Counted from the first letter of the stretch, positions 1 to 7,791 are shown. The stretch is DNA of 12,583 nucleotides from Desulfatitalea sp. (GCA_013041835.1 JABDRH010000665.1:1-12583); one strand, 5' to 3'. Program-made: numbers and translations. The notes: generated by a model from the letters alone, not told the origin.

Positions 1-2316
1 AATGACGGCGTTTTGGATGTCGATGACGCTCTTCCATTGGACCCCACCGAAACAGCGGATACCGATGGTGACGGGATAGGCGATAATGCGGACACGGATG
101 ACGACGGCGACGGTGTGGCTGACGTCAATGACGCCTTCCCCCTTGATCCTAATGAGTGGATTGATACTGACGGTGATGGCATGGGTAACAATGTTGATAC
201 CGATGATGACGGAGACAATTTGTCGGATTGGGATGAAATCAATCTCTATGGCACAAATCCTTTGGATACTGATAGTGACGACGACGGTATGCCGGATTGG
301 TGGGAAGTAGGACACAATTTGATTCCGACTGAAAATGATGCTGAAGATGACATGGACGGAGATGGAATTTCAAATTTTCAAGAATATGTGGCGGGCACAG
401 ATCCTTCTCCGCCTATGATTCAAGACATACATCCAGAAGATTTAACGATTGATATTCCGGTTGGAACGATTATATCCATTACATTTACAGAAGACATCGA
501 TCCAGCAACTTTAACGGGTTCATCGTTCATGATTAGTGACGGGGCAACTTTCATTGAGGGAACGATTACGGTGGATGGTATTGATGCTGAATTTGTTCCA
601 GCGGAAGCATTGCTTTACAACACGACGTATACAGCCACTCTCACCCAGGATATTACCGACATGGCCGGAAACAACCTATATGCTGGGATGCAATGGACAT
701 TTACAACCGCGGCAAACTACGCCATATCCGGATATATCATGAATTCTGGTGTGGGTCTCGATGGCGCAACCGTTTCAATCGGCGGACAAACAATCGAGAG
801 TCAAGTGTCTGATGGCAGCGGTCGGTTCGCATTTCATGATCTTGAGCCGGGCACCTATACGCTGACACCCTCAATGAACGGGTACGCTTTTACCCCTGAA
901 ACAATGGATATCCAAGTGACGGACAGCGACATATCTGATGTGGTCTTTAGTGCTGCTGTTATCCCTGTAGTCCATGTGCCTTCTGATTACGCAACCATTC
1001 AGGCGGCCGTCGATGCGGCAGCCGAAGGCGGAACGATTATTGTCGATGACGGCGTGTATACTGAAAATGTTAGCATCGCCAAATCGATTACCATTGAATC
1101 ACAAAATGGATATCAGACCACCGCAGTGGTCGCGGCGAATGCCGGGCGACATGTTTTCACGATCAATGCCCCAAATGTCACGATTCAAGGCTTCGACATT
1201 TCAGGGGCACATAACTACTATCGTGCGGCGATTTACTTCGGTGCGGGTTCAGACAATGGAAAAGCACTCGATAACCGCTGCGGGTACTCTGACATCTATC
1301 GCAACTATATCGGTATCTATGTTTTCGATAGCAATAACATGGATATCGCCAACAATATCTGTAACTACTGGGGACCATATGGGATTTACATTGATCAAAG
1401 CAATGGCTCAAGGTTCTCGGACAATATCATTGAGGATCACGGCATGGAAGGCATCTATCTGAGAGACGGTATTTCTTGTACCATTTCCGGAAACGCCATA
1501 ACACGATGTCGTCGGGGTATCGAAGTGTTCGGTGCGGAAAATTGCACGATCGCAGACAATTCCACCAGTGCAAACACGCAGGACGGTATTCACACAATTA
1601 ATTGTGGTATCGGGATTTCCATTTCCGGGAATACCAGTGATTCAAATGCCGAGGTGGGGATCTTTGTTGAATCCTCAAGTCACGCAGTTGTTATGGATAA
1701 CAGCGCGAACTGGAATGATCTCAGCGGAATCGTGATTTACAGCTCAAGCTCAAGCAACGTGAGCCGTAACACTGTCACTTGGAACGATGACTATGGTATT
1801 TATATCAATCATTCCGACAATTGTACGGTTAGTGATAATAGTACGGTTAGAAATTCCAGCGGCATCCAGTTAAACTATGCAGACAATAATACGATTTTGC
1901 TTAATGAATGTGCGAATAATGATTGGTGTGGGATACAGATTTACCAGTCCACTGGAAATCTTCTGAAGGAAAATGTAGCACAGACCAGTCCATATGCCAC
2001 AAAAGGTAATGCGATCATGTATAGTGGTGGATCCGGAAACATAGCCTTCTTGAACAGCTTTGCAGGATCCATCTATGGCGCTGCTCCAGTATATTCTGAC
2101 AACAACGCCGTTAATTCATGGGTTTCCCCTATCGTTATCACTTACATTTACAATGGCATGACCTTTACCGGTTTTATCGGAAATTACTACAGCAACCATG
2201 GACTTGCGGACGGTGACGGCGATGGCATCGCAGACACGAACGTGGATCTGCCGGGAACCGAACCTGATGGTGCATATCCTATGGTCGCGCCATTGGACAA
2301 TTATCACCTTCAATAA
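1..2316 (+). CDS. Large secreted/surface protein: calcium-binding repeats, Ig-like domain, NosD-type beta-helix (5' partial)
   Basis: The frame is open from base 1, so the N-terminus and any signal peptide lie upstream; a TTG at 13 is not a credible start because the repeat pattern already covers it. About 771 residues are visible. Residues 1-135 are thrombospondin type 3-like repeats rich in DTDGDGIGD/DTDDDGDG motifs, which bind calcium in this family. Residues 136-235 resemble a bacterial Ig-like (Big_5) domain, with FTEDIDPATL and a closing WTFTT. Residues 236-315 resemble a carboxypeptidase-regulatory-like beta-sandwich (SGYIMNSGVGLDGATVSIGG). From about 320 (YATIQAAVDAAAEGGTIIV) to 720 runs a right-handed parallel beta-helix with many N-I/S-x-x-N turns, as in NosD/pectate-lyase-like proteins. 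It ends with the usual NosD-like tail (GNYYSNHGLADGDGDGIADT). No C-terminal anchor or sorting motif is seen. An extracellular, calcium-stabilised adhesin or carbohydrate-binding/lyase-like role is inferred; no catalytic residues can be assigned. Confidence 0.85.
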   Translation, partial: NDGVLDVDDALPLDPTETADTDGDGIGDNADTDDDGDGVADVNDAFPLDPNEWIDTDGDGMGNNVDTDDDGDNLSDWDEINLYGTNPLDTDSDDDGMPDWWEVGHNLIPTENDAEDDMDGDGISNFQEYVAGTDPSPPMIQDIHPEDLTIDIPVGTIISITFTEDIDPATLTGSSFMISDGATFIEGTITVDGIDAEFVPAEALLYNTTYTATLTQDITDMAGNNLYAGMQWTFTTAANYAISGYIMNSGVGLDGATVSIGGQTIESQVSDGSGRFAFHDLEPGTYTLTPSMNGYAFTPETMDIQVTDSDISDVVFSAAVIPVVHVPSDYATIQAAVDAAAEGGTIIVDDGVYTENVSIAKSITIESQNGYQTTAVVAANAGRHVFTINAPNVTIQGFDISGAHNYYRAAIYFGAGSDNGKALDNRCGYSDIYRNYIGIYVFDSNNMDIANNICNYWGPYGIYIDQSNGSRFSDNIIEDHGMEGIYLRDGISCTISGNAITRCRRGIEVFGAENCTIADNSTSANTQDGIHTINCGIGISISGNTSDSNAEVGIFVESSSHAVVMDNSANWNDLSGIVIYSSSSSNVSRNTVTWNDDYGIYINHSDNCTVSDNSTVRNSSGIQLNYADNNTILLNECANNDWCGIQIYQSTGNLLKENVAQTSPYATKGNAIMYSGGSGNIAFLNSFAGSIYGAAPVYSDNNAVNSWVSPIVITYIYNGMTFTGFIGNYYSNHGLADGDGDGIADTNVDLPGTEPDGAYPMVAPLDNYHLQ

Positions 2317-2400
2317 ACATTGCGTATCAAAAGCAGAGCCAATGGAAACAATGGAATAGCCAAAAGAAGTGGGTCAATCTGAGCTGCGAATGCTGAATTG

Positions 2401-2418
2401 AATCTGAATCTGAATCTG
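2401..2418. repeat. Hexanucleotide tandem repeat, AATCTG x3
   Basis: Three perfect head-to-tail copies of AATCTG, preceded by a degenerate GAATTG. It lies in non-coding DNA just upstream of the dispersed repeat copy at 2434. Three units are short and may be chance or slippage. Confidence 0.7.
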
Positions 2419-2433
2419 TAATGGCAATGGGAA

Positions 2434-2490
2434 CCTGTATGGTTCAAAAACTCAATCACAGCCAACCAATCGTAAAAGCAACAAAAAATG
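2434..2490 (+). repeat. Dispersed repeat, copy A (partner at 6377-6434)
   Basis: Hand alignment to 6377-6434 shows a shared block beginning CCTGT, then GGTTCAAAAAC, then GCCAAC..ATCG, then AAAAGCAACAAA.AATG. Outside a variable stretch of about 10 bases, 42 of 48 aligned positions match. Weaker similarity extends upstream (ATTGAATCxGAAT in both). This copy is intergenic; the other overlaps the 3' end of the histidine kinase gene. The nature of the element is unknown. Confidence 0.55.
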
Positions 2491-2658
2491 CATGAAATGC
2501 AGCAAAAAAGTCATCCGATCACATGACCACATAGGATGTCTGCGGTGGAATACGCCGAAATTTAAGCTTTGTTGAGGCGAGAATACGGGGGGCAGGGCGT
2601 GCCAAAGAACATCACGCTTTTAGATGGCTCGAACACAACCGGTCAGAACCCAGACAGC

Positions 2659-3030
2659 TCATGCCGCTTTTTTATAATAAGGAATCATCTTGTTCAACGT
2701 ATGACGCGCCTCGCGCACGAACCGCTCCGCATAGGCGTTGCATCTCGGCGCCTGGGGCGGGGTGCGCACGATCTTGATGCCCTGGGCTTTGAGCACCCAA
2801 TCAAAACCGGCAAAGCCGGCATCCCGGTCATGGATCACGTAACGGCACTGTTGCGGGATGTCGGACAGGCGCATGGCAAAGTTGCGGGCCTGCTGTCTGA
2901 CCCAGGCCGATTCAGGATAGGAGGTGCATCCTGCCACACATACACGCCTTGTTTTCAAGTGGATAAAAAACAGCGTGTATAAAGTCACCAGGCCTCCCAT
3001 GGTCCACACCTCTTCGGTAAAAAAGTCCGC
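2659..3030 (-). pseudogene. Decayed IS transposase, integrase-core (rve/DDE) fragment
   Basis: The minus strand encodes about 124 residues with the signature of an integrase-core transposase. ADFFTEEVWT (first Asp, codon at 3025-3027) leads into LYTLFFIHLKTRRV, then VIHDRDAGF (second Asp), then PRCNAYAERFVREARHTLN (Glu of the DDE triad). An in-frame stop at 3037-3039 cuts it off from the expected N-terminal DNA-binding half, and GTG at 3009 would omit the first Asp. The end after HTLN is abnormally short: KMIPYYKKAA follows at once, whereas I recall relatives having several dozen more residues before a YYY(R/K)EAA-like tail. An internal deletion is therefore suspected. All three catalytic acidic residues survive, but the protein is too incomplete to be active. 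No IS ends or target-site duplication were found. Confidence 0.75.
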
Positions 3031-3045
3031 TCTTTTTTAATCAAA

Positions 3046-4104
3046 CTATTGCAGCTTTTTGATGATATTGATCAATTCATCGGCGCTTTTTGCCGTCATG
3101 ACGGCCGATTTTACCGTTTTGAGCAAGTTGATCTCATTGATCTGATAAATCAGCGGCATGATTTTATAGGCATCGCGGGCAAACTTGATTGAAAGAACCA
3201 TTTCAATTCCCTCAATAAGTCCCTGCAGCACGCCCTGTTGCATGCCTTGCTGCACGCCCTGCTGCATGCCTTGCTGCACGCCCTGCTGCATGCCTTGTTG
3301 CATGCCTTGTTGCATGCCCTTTTCAAACCCTTCCTTACGTAACTTATCCGCCAGTGTCATGACCAGATCTCCTTGTTTCTCGGATAAAGACGCTTTGGCG
3401 ACTTTTGTCAAATCATCGGCCGAGACATTATCGATGTTATTGATAATATATCGAAACACGGTTTCAAGATATTGCGGCACGCTGTCTTTTTCCACCAGGT
3501 CGACCAGCAGGGACAGCATCCCGGGCAGCTTGTCGTACACATCGGGATCAAAGATATGCTTGAACAACAGCATGGCCAGGCGCGCCGTGACCGTGCCCTT
3601 GATTTGATCGTCGGAAAAGCGTGTCAGATCGTAGAGCACATAATTAAAATCGGGAATGTAAGCCGCAAGCTGGTCGGTGGGACCGTTGAGCAACGATGAA
3701 AACCGGGTATCGATCCGCGCGCGGCGCGCCGGCCCATGATAGAGCACCAGGGGAATGATAATGGGCAAACGCCCGGTGCCGTCCTGCTTTAAAAATTGCC
3801 GCCAGATTTTAAGCATGTACTCGAGCAACTGAAGCGCGGTAAGCTTGTCGTGAAAGCTTTTGTGTTCGAACAGAATATAGATAAACCCTTCGGTACCCGA
3901 AAGCTCGACCCGATAGAGCAGATCCACGTAAAAGGCCTTCAAATCCTTTTCGATAAAGGTATCCTTGCAAATTTCAAGCGTATCCAACCCAACACACCGC
4001 AACACCTCGCCGGGCAGGTAATGCCGCAAAAAACTTTTGGCCGTGGGCAGATCGCTCCAGGTTTCTCGAAACAGCTTGTCATGCGGGTTGATGATATCTT
4101 CCAT
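3046..4104 (-). CDS. Rpn/YhgA-family PD-(D/E)XK nuclease with GMQQ repeat linker
   Basis: 352 residues. The N-terminus (NPHDKLFRETWSD) and the block AFYVDLLYRVEL...IYILFEHKS match the recombination-promoting nuclease (Rpn, 'Transposase_31') family. Asp61 and the E80-x-K82 pair fit the PD-(D/E)XK catalytic site, followed by the family's IIPLVLYHG strand (about 115-123). Rpn proteins are metal-dependent DNA endonucleases linked to RecA-independent recombination and, in some reports, phage defence. The middle (150-255) is helical. Residues 263-294 are eight tandem four-residue units (GMQQ, GVQQ, last GVLQ), then a helical tail of about 58 residues. The ATG at 4104 was chosen because the family motif starts within 10 residues of it; no strong Shine-Dalgarno is visible. 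It sits just upstream (same strand) of a transposase remnant with 15 bases between, suggesting a mobile or hypervariable locus. It appears intact. Confidence 0.85.
   Translation of the reverse strand: MEDIINPHDKLFRETWSDLPTAKSFLRHYLPGEVLRCVGLDTLEICKDTFIEKDLKAFYVDLLYRVELSGTEGFIYILFEHKSFHDKLTALQLLEYMLKIWRQFLKQDGTGRLPIIIPLVLYHGPARRARIDTRFSSLLNGPTDQLAAYIPDFNYVLYDLTRFSDDQIKGTVTARLAMLLFKHIFDPDVYDKLPGMLSLLVDLVEKDSVPQYLETVFRYIINNIDNVSADDLTKVAKASLSEKQGDLVMTLADKLRKEGFEKGMQQGMQQGMQQGVQQGMQQGVQQGMQQGVLQGLIEGIEMVLSIKFARDAYKIMPLIYQINEINLLKTVKSAVMTAKSADELINIIKKLQ
3223..3318 (-). repeat. 12-bp in-frame tandem repeat inside rpn-like gene (8 units)
   Basis: Eight contiguous 12-bp units, each encoding G-(M/V)-(Q/L)-Q on the minus strand. 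Two adjacent 24-bp copies at 3241-3264 and 3265-3288 are identical, giving a GMQQ/GVQQ higher-order period. The unit length is a multiple of three, so gain or loss of units would change linker length without a frameshift. Confidence 0.9.
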
Positions 4105-4599
4105 TGCTTGCCGTCACATCTTTTTGCCCCAGCAAAGTAAATCTTGTTTGCCCAAAGGGGCTGATCTTTTGTGTTTGACCGTCGGTGTCACAAATAAGGT
4201 ATCACAACCCCTTGGTCAAATACAAAAACGAATACAAGGCCCCATATCTCGATATGCAACAGTGCATAGGCTTTGTAGATGAACCCAATATCGGCGCAAT
4301 CGGGTTAATTATTTTATGCCAAGACGCTAAAATGTCACATACACCGAAACCCTCGCGCCGACTTTTTTCGCCTACGACGAAGCCAGTGCGACAAACCCCA
4401 CCGGCAGGACCATTCGTAACTAAGCATTCCTGGGAAAAATGCGCCATACCTAAGAATATGATGTTATATGAAAACGTCCATGGTCTTGTATTTTTTGATC
4501 AATATTATTGGCGAAACGCCGATATCATATAAAACTTTTGTGATCGAAATAGGGACCTGACGACTAAAGGTTCGCTGATGGTAAGGACATTTGCTTGAA
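4105..4599. other. Gene-poor intergenic region between rpn-like gene and histidine kinase
   Basis: About 495 bases separate the divergent rpn-like gene and histidine kinase. Open frames on both strands (for example 4185-4532 plus and 4202-4447 minus) give low-quality proteins without domain logic or ribosome sites and are rejected. Visible structure includes a 25-base imperfect dyad at 4282-4306 (AACCCAAT/ATCGGGTT, 7 of 8 paired), long-spaced arms TTTGACC and GGTCAAA near 4177 and 4215, a dyad CATATC-TC-GATATG near 4246, and GGCGAAACGCC near 4511. The region should hold both promoters, but I could not place a convincing -35/-10 pair. Confidence 0.45.
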
Positions 4600-6399
4600 A
4601 TGAAAACCTATGAGGCATCCAAAGAAGTATTCATAAAGTTTAGCAACTGTTTGATATCAAATGAAGAAGCATTGATTGAAAAAGTCCTGGAGTTTGCCAT
4701 AACCTATGGCTATGCAAAGTATACTTCAACTTTAAAAGAGGCCTGGAGGATATCCATTTCTGGACTGACCAATTCATTTGTCAGTGCCGTGCAAGATAAA
4801 GATTTTGTTGTTGAGCTAGGCCCCGACCAGGATTTTAGAAATGATCCTGTTGCCGATTTTGCTATCGTTGAAGCCCAGCGGCACCGTCGCCGCGGTATAC
4901 GATTGGAAATGTTTTTGGGTTTTTTAAAGTATTATCGTCAAGCATATCAGGATGTTATTTTGAACGACGATAGTCTTCTCAGTGATGAAAAGGAGATTTG
5001 TGGCTATATTGCCGATAGGCTCTTCGATCGAATTGAAATTGGTTTTTGTGCTGAATGGTCTGGTTCGAGCGCAACCCATGTGGATGAGCTACAGGAGAAC
5101 AATCGAATCATCACCAATGAAAAAAATAAGTATCTGACTATTTTCGAAAGCCTTCCCTTTCCAGTCCTTTTGCTCAATGCTAATTCACAGATCGAAAACC
5201 AGAACCACGCGGCGACCATTTGGTTGGGGGGCTACTCTATACCGGGTTCTTTTTATTATGGGACAAAATTGGCTGCATCTATAAATGGTAATTCAACGCT
5301 AAGCAATAAACCTGTAGTGCATCAGGTACCTGGCTGGTTGGTCCCTGAAATAGAGGCTTTTATTGCTGAAGATGGTCGCCAATATAATTCTTTTGAAAAG
5401 GAAATAGAAAACGATGATGATCAGTTGCTCCTTTTTGTGCAATTATCAAAAATGTTAGATGTCAGTGGCAAATTCGCCGGCTGCGTAGTTATGGTGGCGG
5501 ATCTTACCGAGGCCCGAAAAGCGGAAATAGAGCGAGCACGGATGAAGGAGCAGTTGTTGCAGTCGGATAAAATGGCTTCTATTGGTCAATTGGCTTCCGG
5601 AGTGGCGCACGAAATCAATAATCCCATCGGATTTATAGCCAGCAATCTAAACCGCTTGGGAGAATACACTTCGGATATGACGTCTTTTATTGATCATTGT
5701 AAGCAACTGATTGAAACTATTGCATCCGCCGCTGCTTTTGAAACCAAATTCAAACTCGCCATAGCCCGCATTCATGAGATTGAATCCGAAGTTGACATCC
5801 CATTTTTATGTGAGGATATCAAACTGGTTATTGCAGAATGTAAGGACGGAGCCAATCGCGTCCGACAAATCGTTGCGGATTTAAAAGATTTTGCTCATCC
5901 AGGAGTCGAAAAACCCCAGGAGGCAGACATCAACAATTGTCTGGATTCAAGTGTGAATATGCTCAGAAACGAGCTCAAGTACAAGGTTTCGTTGGTCAAG
6001 GAATATGACCAGATACCCCAGGTGAAATGCTATCCACGCCAACTGAACCAGGTTTTTATGAATATTCTGGCGAATGCGGCCCAGGCGATTGAAAAAAAAG
6101 GTGAAATTCGTATCAGCACACGAATGCATGCTGATGCCATACAAATTCGAATCAGTGATACCGGTTCCGGAATGGCCCCTGATCAAGTTAAGCGGATTTT
6201 TGAACCTTTTTTCACTACCAAGCCGATCGGGTCCGGAACAGGCCTGGGACTGCATATTGCCTATCAGATTATTCAACAACATCAGGGGAATATTTACGCA
6301 GACAGTGAGCCTGGTCAAGGAACGACATTTACGATTTGCCTACCATTGAATCCGAATTTCGATCATGTGACGGATGCCTGTCGGGTTCAAAAACAGTAA
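4600..6399 (+). CDS. Soluble sensor histidine kinase (helical sensor - PAS - HisKA - HATPase)
   Basis: The ATG at 4600 is preferred (599 residues). AAGGA at 4583-4587 lies 12 bases upstream, whereas an in-frame TTG at 4591 would be only 3 bases away. No signal peptide or membrane segment is seen, so it should act in the cytoplasm. Residues 1-155 are an all-helical sensor module (HRRRGIRLEMFLGFLKYYRQAY) resembling RsbRD N-terminal/globin-like domains; the ligand is unknown. A PAS-like domain spans about 170-305. HisKA carries the phospho-acceptor His337 in SGVAHEINNP. The HATPase has the N box (NILANAAQAI, Asn492), G1 DTGSGM (520-525), F box FEPFF and G2 GSGTGLGL (544-551). An extra helical stretch of roughly 90 residues lies between the two. 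Family members autophosphorylate with ATP and pass the phosphate to a response regulator, but none is encoded nearby. The last few codons overlap a dispersed repeat. Base composition is visibly more AT-rich than purA. Confidence 0.9.
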   Translation: MKTYEASKEVFIKFSNCLISNEEALIEKVLEFAITYGYAKYTSTLKEAWRISISGLTNSFVSAVQDKDFVVELGPDQDFRNDPVADFAIVEAQRHRRRGIRLEMFLGFLKYYRQAYQDVILNDDSLLSDEKEICGYIADRLFDRIEIGFCAEWSGSSATHVDELQENNRIITNEKNKYLTIFESLPFPVLLLNANSQIENQNHAATIWLGGYSIPGSFYYGTKLAASINGNSTLSNKPVVHQVPGWLVPEIEAFIAEDGRQYNSFEKEIENDDDQLLLFVQLSKMLDVSGKFAGCVVMVADLTEARKAEIERARMKEQLLQSDKMASIGQLASGVAHEINNPIGFIASNLNRLGEYTSDMTSFIDHCKQLIETIASAAAFETKFKLAIARIHEIESEVDIPFLCEDIKLVIAECKDGANRVRQIVADLKDFAHPGVEKPQEADINNCLDSSVNMLRNELKYKVSLVKEYDQIPQVKCYPRQLNQVFMNILANAAQAIEKKGEIRISTRMHADAIQIRISDTGSGMAPDQVKRIFEPFFTTKPIGSGTGLGLHIAYQIIQQHQGNIYADSEPGQGTTFTICLPLNPNFDHVTDACRVQKQ

Positions 6400-6434
6400 C
6401 CAACGCCAACTGATCGGAAAAGCAACAAAGAATG
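6377..6434 (+). repeat. Dispersed repeat, copy B, overlapping the histidine kinase stop
   Basis: Partner of 2434-2490 (42 of 48 matches outside a variable stretch). It starts inside the last codons of the kinase and continues past the TAA at 6397-6399. The kinase's last residues (ACRVQKQ) fall within the repeat, so the native C-terminus may have been altered by it. Immediately after, GGCGGC (6446-6451) can pair with GCCGCC (6489-6494). Confidence 0.55.
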
Positions 6435-6558
6435 AGGGAAATCGTGGCGGCTGAACGCTCGCGCGACATGTCATAGCCCCTCGGTGTGGCCGCCGCTGCA
6501 TTGAATACAATCGTCTTATCAGCTTGTTTGCGCTGTCGCCTTCCAACCGGGTTTTTTA

Positions 6559-6588
6559 AGCGGCTGCGATAATCGCAGCCGCTGGGGT
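6559..6588 (+). terminator. Rho-independent terminator downstream of histidine kinase
   Basis: A perfect 11-bp inverted repeat, AGCGGCTGCGA / TCGCAGCCGCT with a 3-base loop (TAA), is followed on the plus strand by GGGGTTTTT. It lies 160 bases after the kinase stop and just past the stop of the convergent thiolase. On the minus strand the hairpin is followed by TAAAAAACC, a poor U-tract, so plus is the better direction. Confidence 0.8.
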
Positions 6589-6615
6589 TTTTGCAGGCTT
6601 GGGGAATCTTTTCGA

Positions 6616-7791
6616 TTATCTTTTGATGATCAAAGCCACCGCTTCACCACCGCCCAGGCACAAGGAGGCAAGTCCGCGTTGCTTGTCTTGGCGAATCATT
6701 TCATGTACCAGGGTGACAAGCACCCGGCATCCGCTGGCGCCGATGGGATGGCCCAGGGATACGCTGCCGCCATTGATGTTCACTTTTTCAGGGGCTAGTT
6801 TAAGTTCGCGCAATACGGCCAGGGATGATCCGCTGAAGGCTTCATTTATTTCGTACAAATCTATGTCATCAAGGCTGATACCTTCTTTTTGCAGGCATTT
6901 GGGAATTGCCCAGATTGGCGCTACCAGTACATATTTCATTTCAATAGCTGCCGATGCTTGGGCACCGATGGTGGCCATGATTTGGCAGCCCATGGCCTCG
7001 GCTTTTTCGCGGGACATGACCACGATCGCGGCCGCCCCATCGCTGATAACCGATGAATTTCCGGCGGTTGTCAGCCCGTCTTTTTTAAAGGCGGGTTTCA
7101 TATTCGCCAATACTTCGTAGGTCGTTTCCTTTGGGCATTCATCGGTGCTGAATACTTTGGGTTCACCTTTGCGTTGTGGAATCTTAACCGGAACGATTTC
7201 CGATTTAAATTTATCGGCGGCGATTGCGGCCAGCGCCTTACGGTAAGATTCTTGTGCGTAACGATCCTGATCTTCACGGTTGATGCCATATTTCTCCGAG
7301 CATAATTCGTTGGATATCCCCATGTGAAAATCGTTGACGATATCCCATAAACCGTCATGAACCATATGGTCTTGCAGCGTGCCGGGCCCCATACGGTAGC
7401 CTGATCGGGCTTTTTCCAGATAGTACGGTGCCATGCTCATGTTTTCCATGCCCCCGGCTACTACCACTTCGGCGTCTCCGGCCATGATGGCTTGGGCCGC
7501 CAACATGACTGCTTTTAAGCCCGAACCACAGACTTTGTTTATGGTGAGACACTCGACCTCCCACGGCATTTGGGCATGGACTGCGGCTTGTTTGGCCGGG
7601 TTTTGCCCGTAACCACAGGGCAACACCATACCCATGATGACCTCGTTTACCACATCTTTACCAATTCCCGCTCTTTCTATGGCCGCTTCAATGACCAGGC
7701 CGCCTAAGCGAGTGGCGCCGATGCCGCTCAAGGCGCCACTGAAACCACCCAACGGTGTTCTCACTGCACTTACAATCACTGCTTCTCGCAT
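6616..7791 (-). CDS. Acetyl-CoA C-acetyltransferase (thiolase)
   Basis: 391 residues, the usual length for biosynthetic/degradative thiolase II. The start [19 protein letters not shown] at 7791 is set by a strong ribosome site (AAAGGAGGT) 6 bases upstream; a longer open frame to 7878 is spurious. Catalytic Cys88 sits in [10 protein letters not shown], Asn316 in EINEAF, His348 in [14 protein letters not shown] and Cys378 in [12 protein letters not shown], all at family positions. The enzyme reversibly condenses two acetyl-CoA to acetoacetyl-CoA, or thiolytically cleaves acetoacetyl- or longer 3-ketoacyl-CoA, in the cytoplasm. The loop usually reading GIGPVPA is here VLVAPIWAI, so chain-length preference is uncertain. 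Divergent hbd encodes the preceding beta-oxidation step, supporting a role in butyryl/crotonyl-CoA oxidation or the reverse direction. The gene converges on the histidine kinase; no good terminator for its own strand was seen. Confidence 0.93.
   Translation of the reverse strand: MREAVIVSAVRTPLGGFSGALSGIGATRLGGLVIEAAIERAGIGKDVVNEVIMGMVLPCGYGQNPAKQAAVHAQMPWEVECLTINKVCGSGLKAVMLAAQAIMAGDAEVVVAGGMENMSMAPYYLEKARSGYRMGPGTLQDHMVHDGLWDIVNDFHMGISNELCSEKYGINREDQDRYAQESYRKALAAIAADKFKSEIVPVKIPQRKGEPKVFSTDECPKETTYEVLANMKPAFKKDGLTTAGNSSVISDGAAAIVVMSREKAEAMGCQIMATIGAQASAAIEMKYVLVAPIWAIPKCLQKEGISLDDIDLYEINEAFSGSSLAVLRELKLAPEKVNINGGSVSLGHPIGASGCRVLVTLVHEMIRQDKQRGLASLCLGGGEAVALIIKR

Larger units (their letters stand above)
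2317..2658. other. Gene-free stretch with short repeats and probable IS debris
   Basis: No coding region is supported here. The first 75 bases after the surface-protein stop show no obvious terminator hairpin. A hexanucleotide repeat (2401-2418) and one copy of a dispersed repeat (2434-2490) follow. From roughly 2575 the sequence probably belongs to the 3' end of the decayed transposase on the minus strand, but no terminal inverted repeat was identified. A frame reading into 2569-2982 on the plus strand is antisense to the transposase remnant and is not believed. Confidence 0.6.

Noticed and set aside
2569..2982. Plus-strand open frame of 137 residues
   Set aside because: It is antisense to the transposase remnant, whose minus-strand translation carries clear DDE motifs; no domain or ribosome site supports the plus strand.
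3223..3318. Possible CRISPR-like array
   Set aside because: The 12-bp units are contiguous with no unique spacers and are in frame inside a gene.
3185..3607. Cysteine-rich plus-strand frame (repeated CCMPCCTP)
   Set aside because: It is the antisense reading of the GMQQ repeat in the rpn-like gene; the minus-strand protein has family motifs across its whole length.
4185..4532. Frames of 115 residues (plus) and 81 residues (minus, 4202-4447)
   Set aside because: No recognisable domain, no ribosome site, low-quality composition, and they overlap each other on opposite strands.
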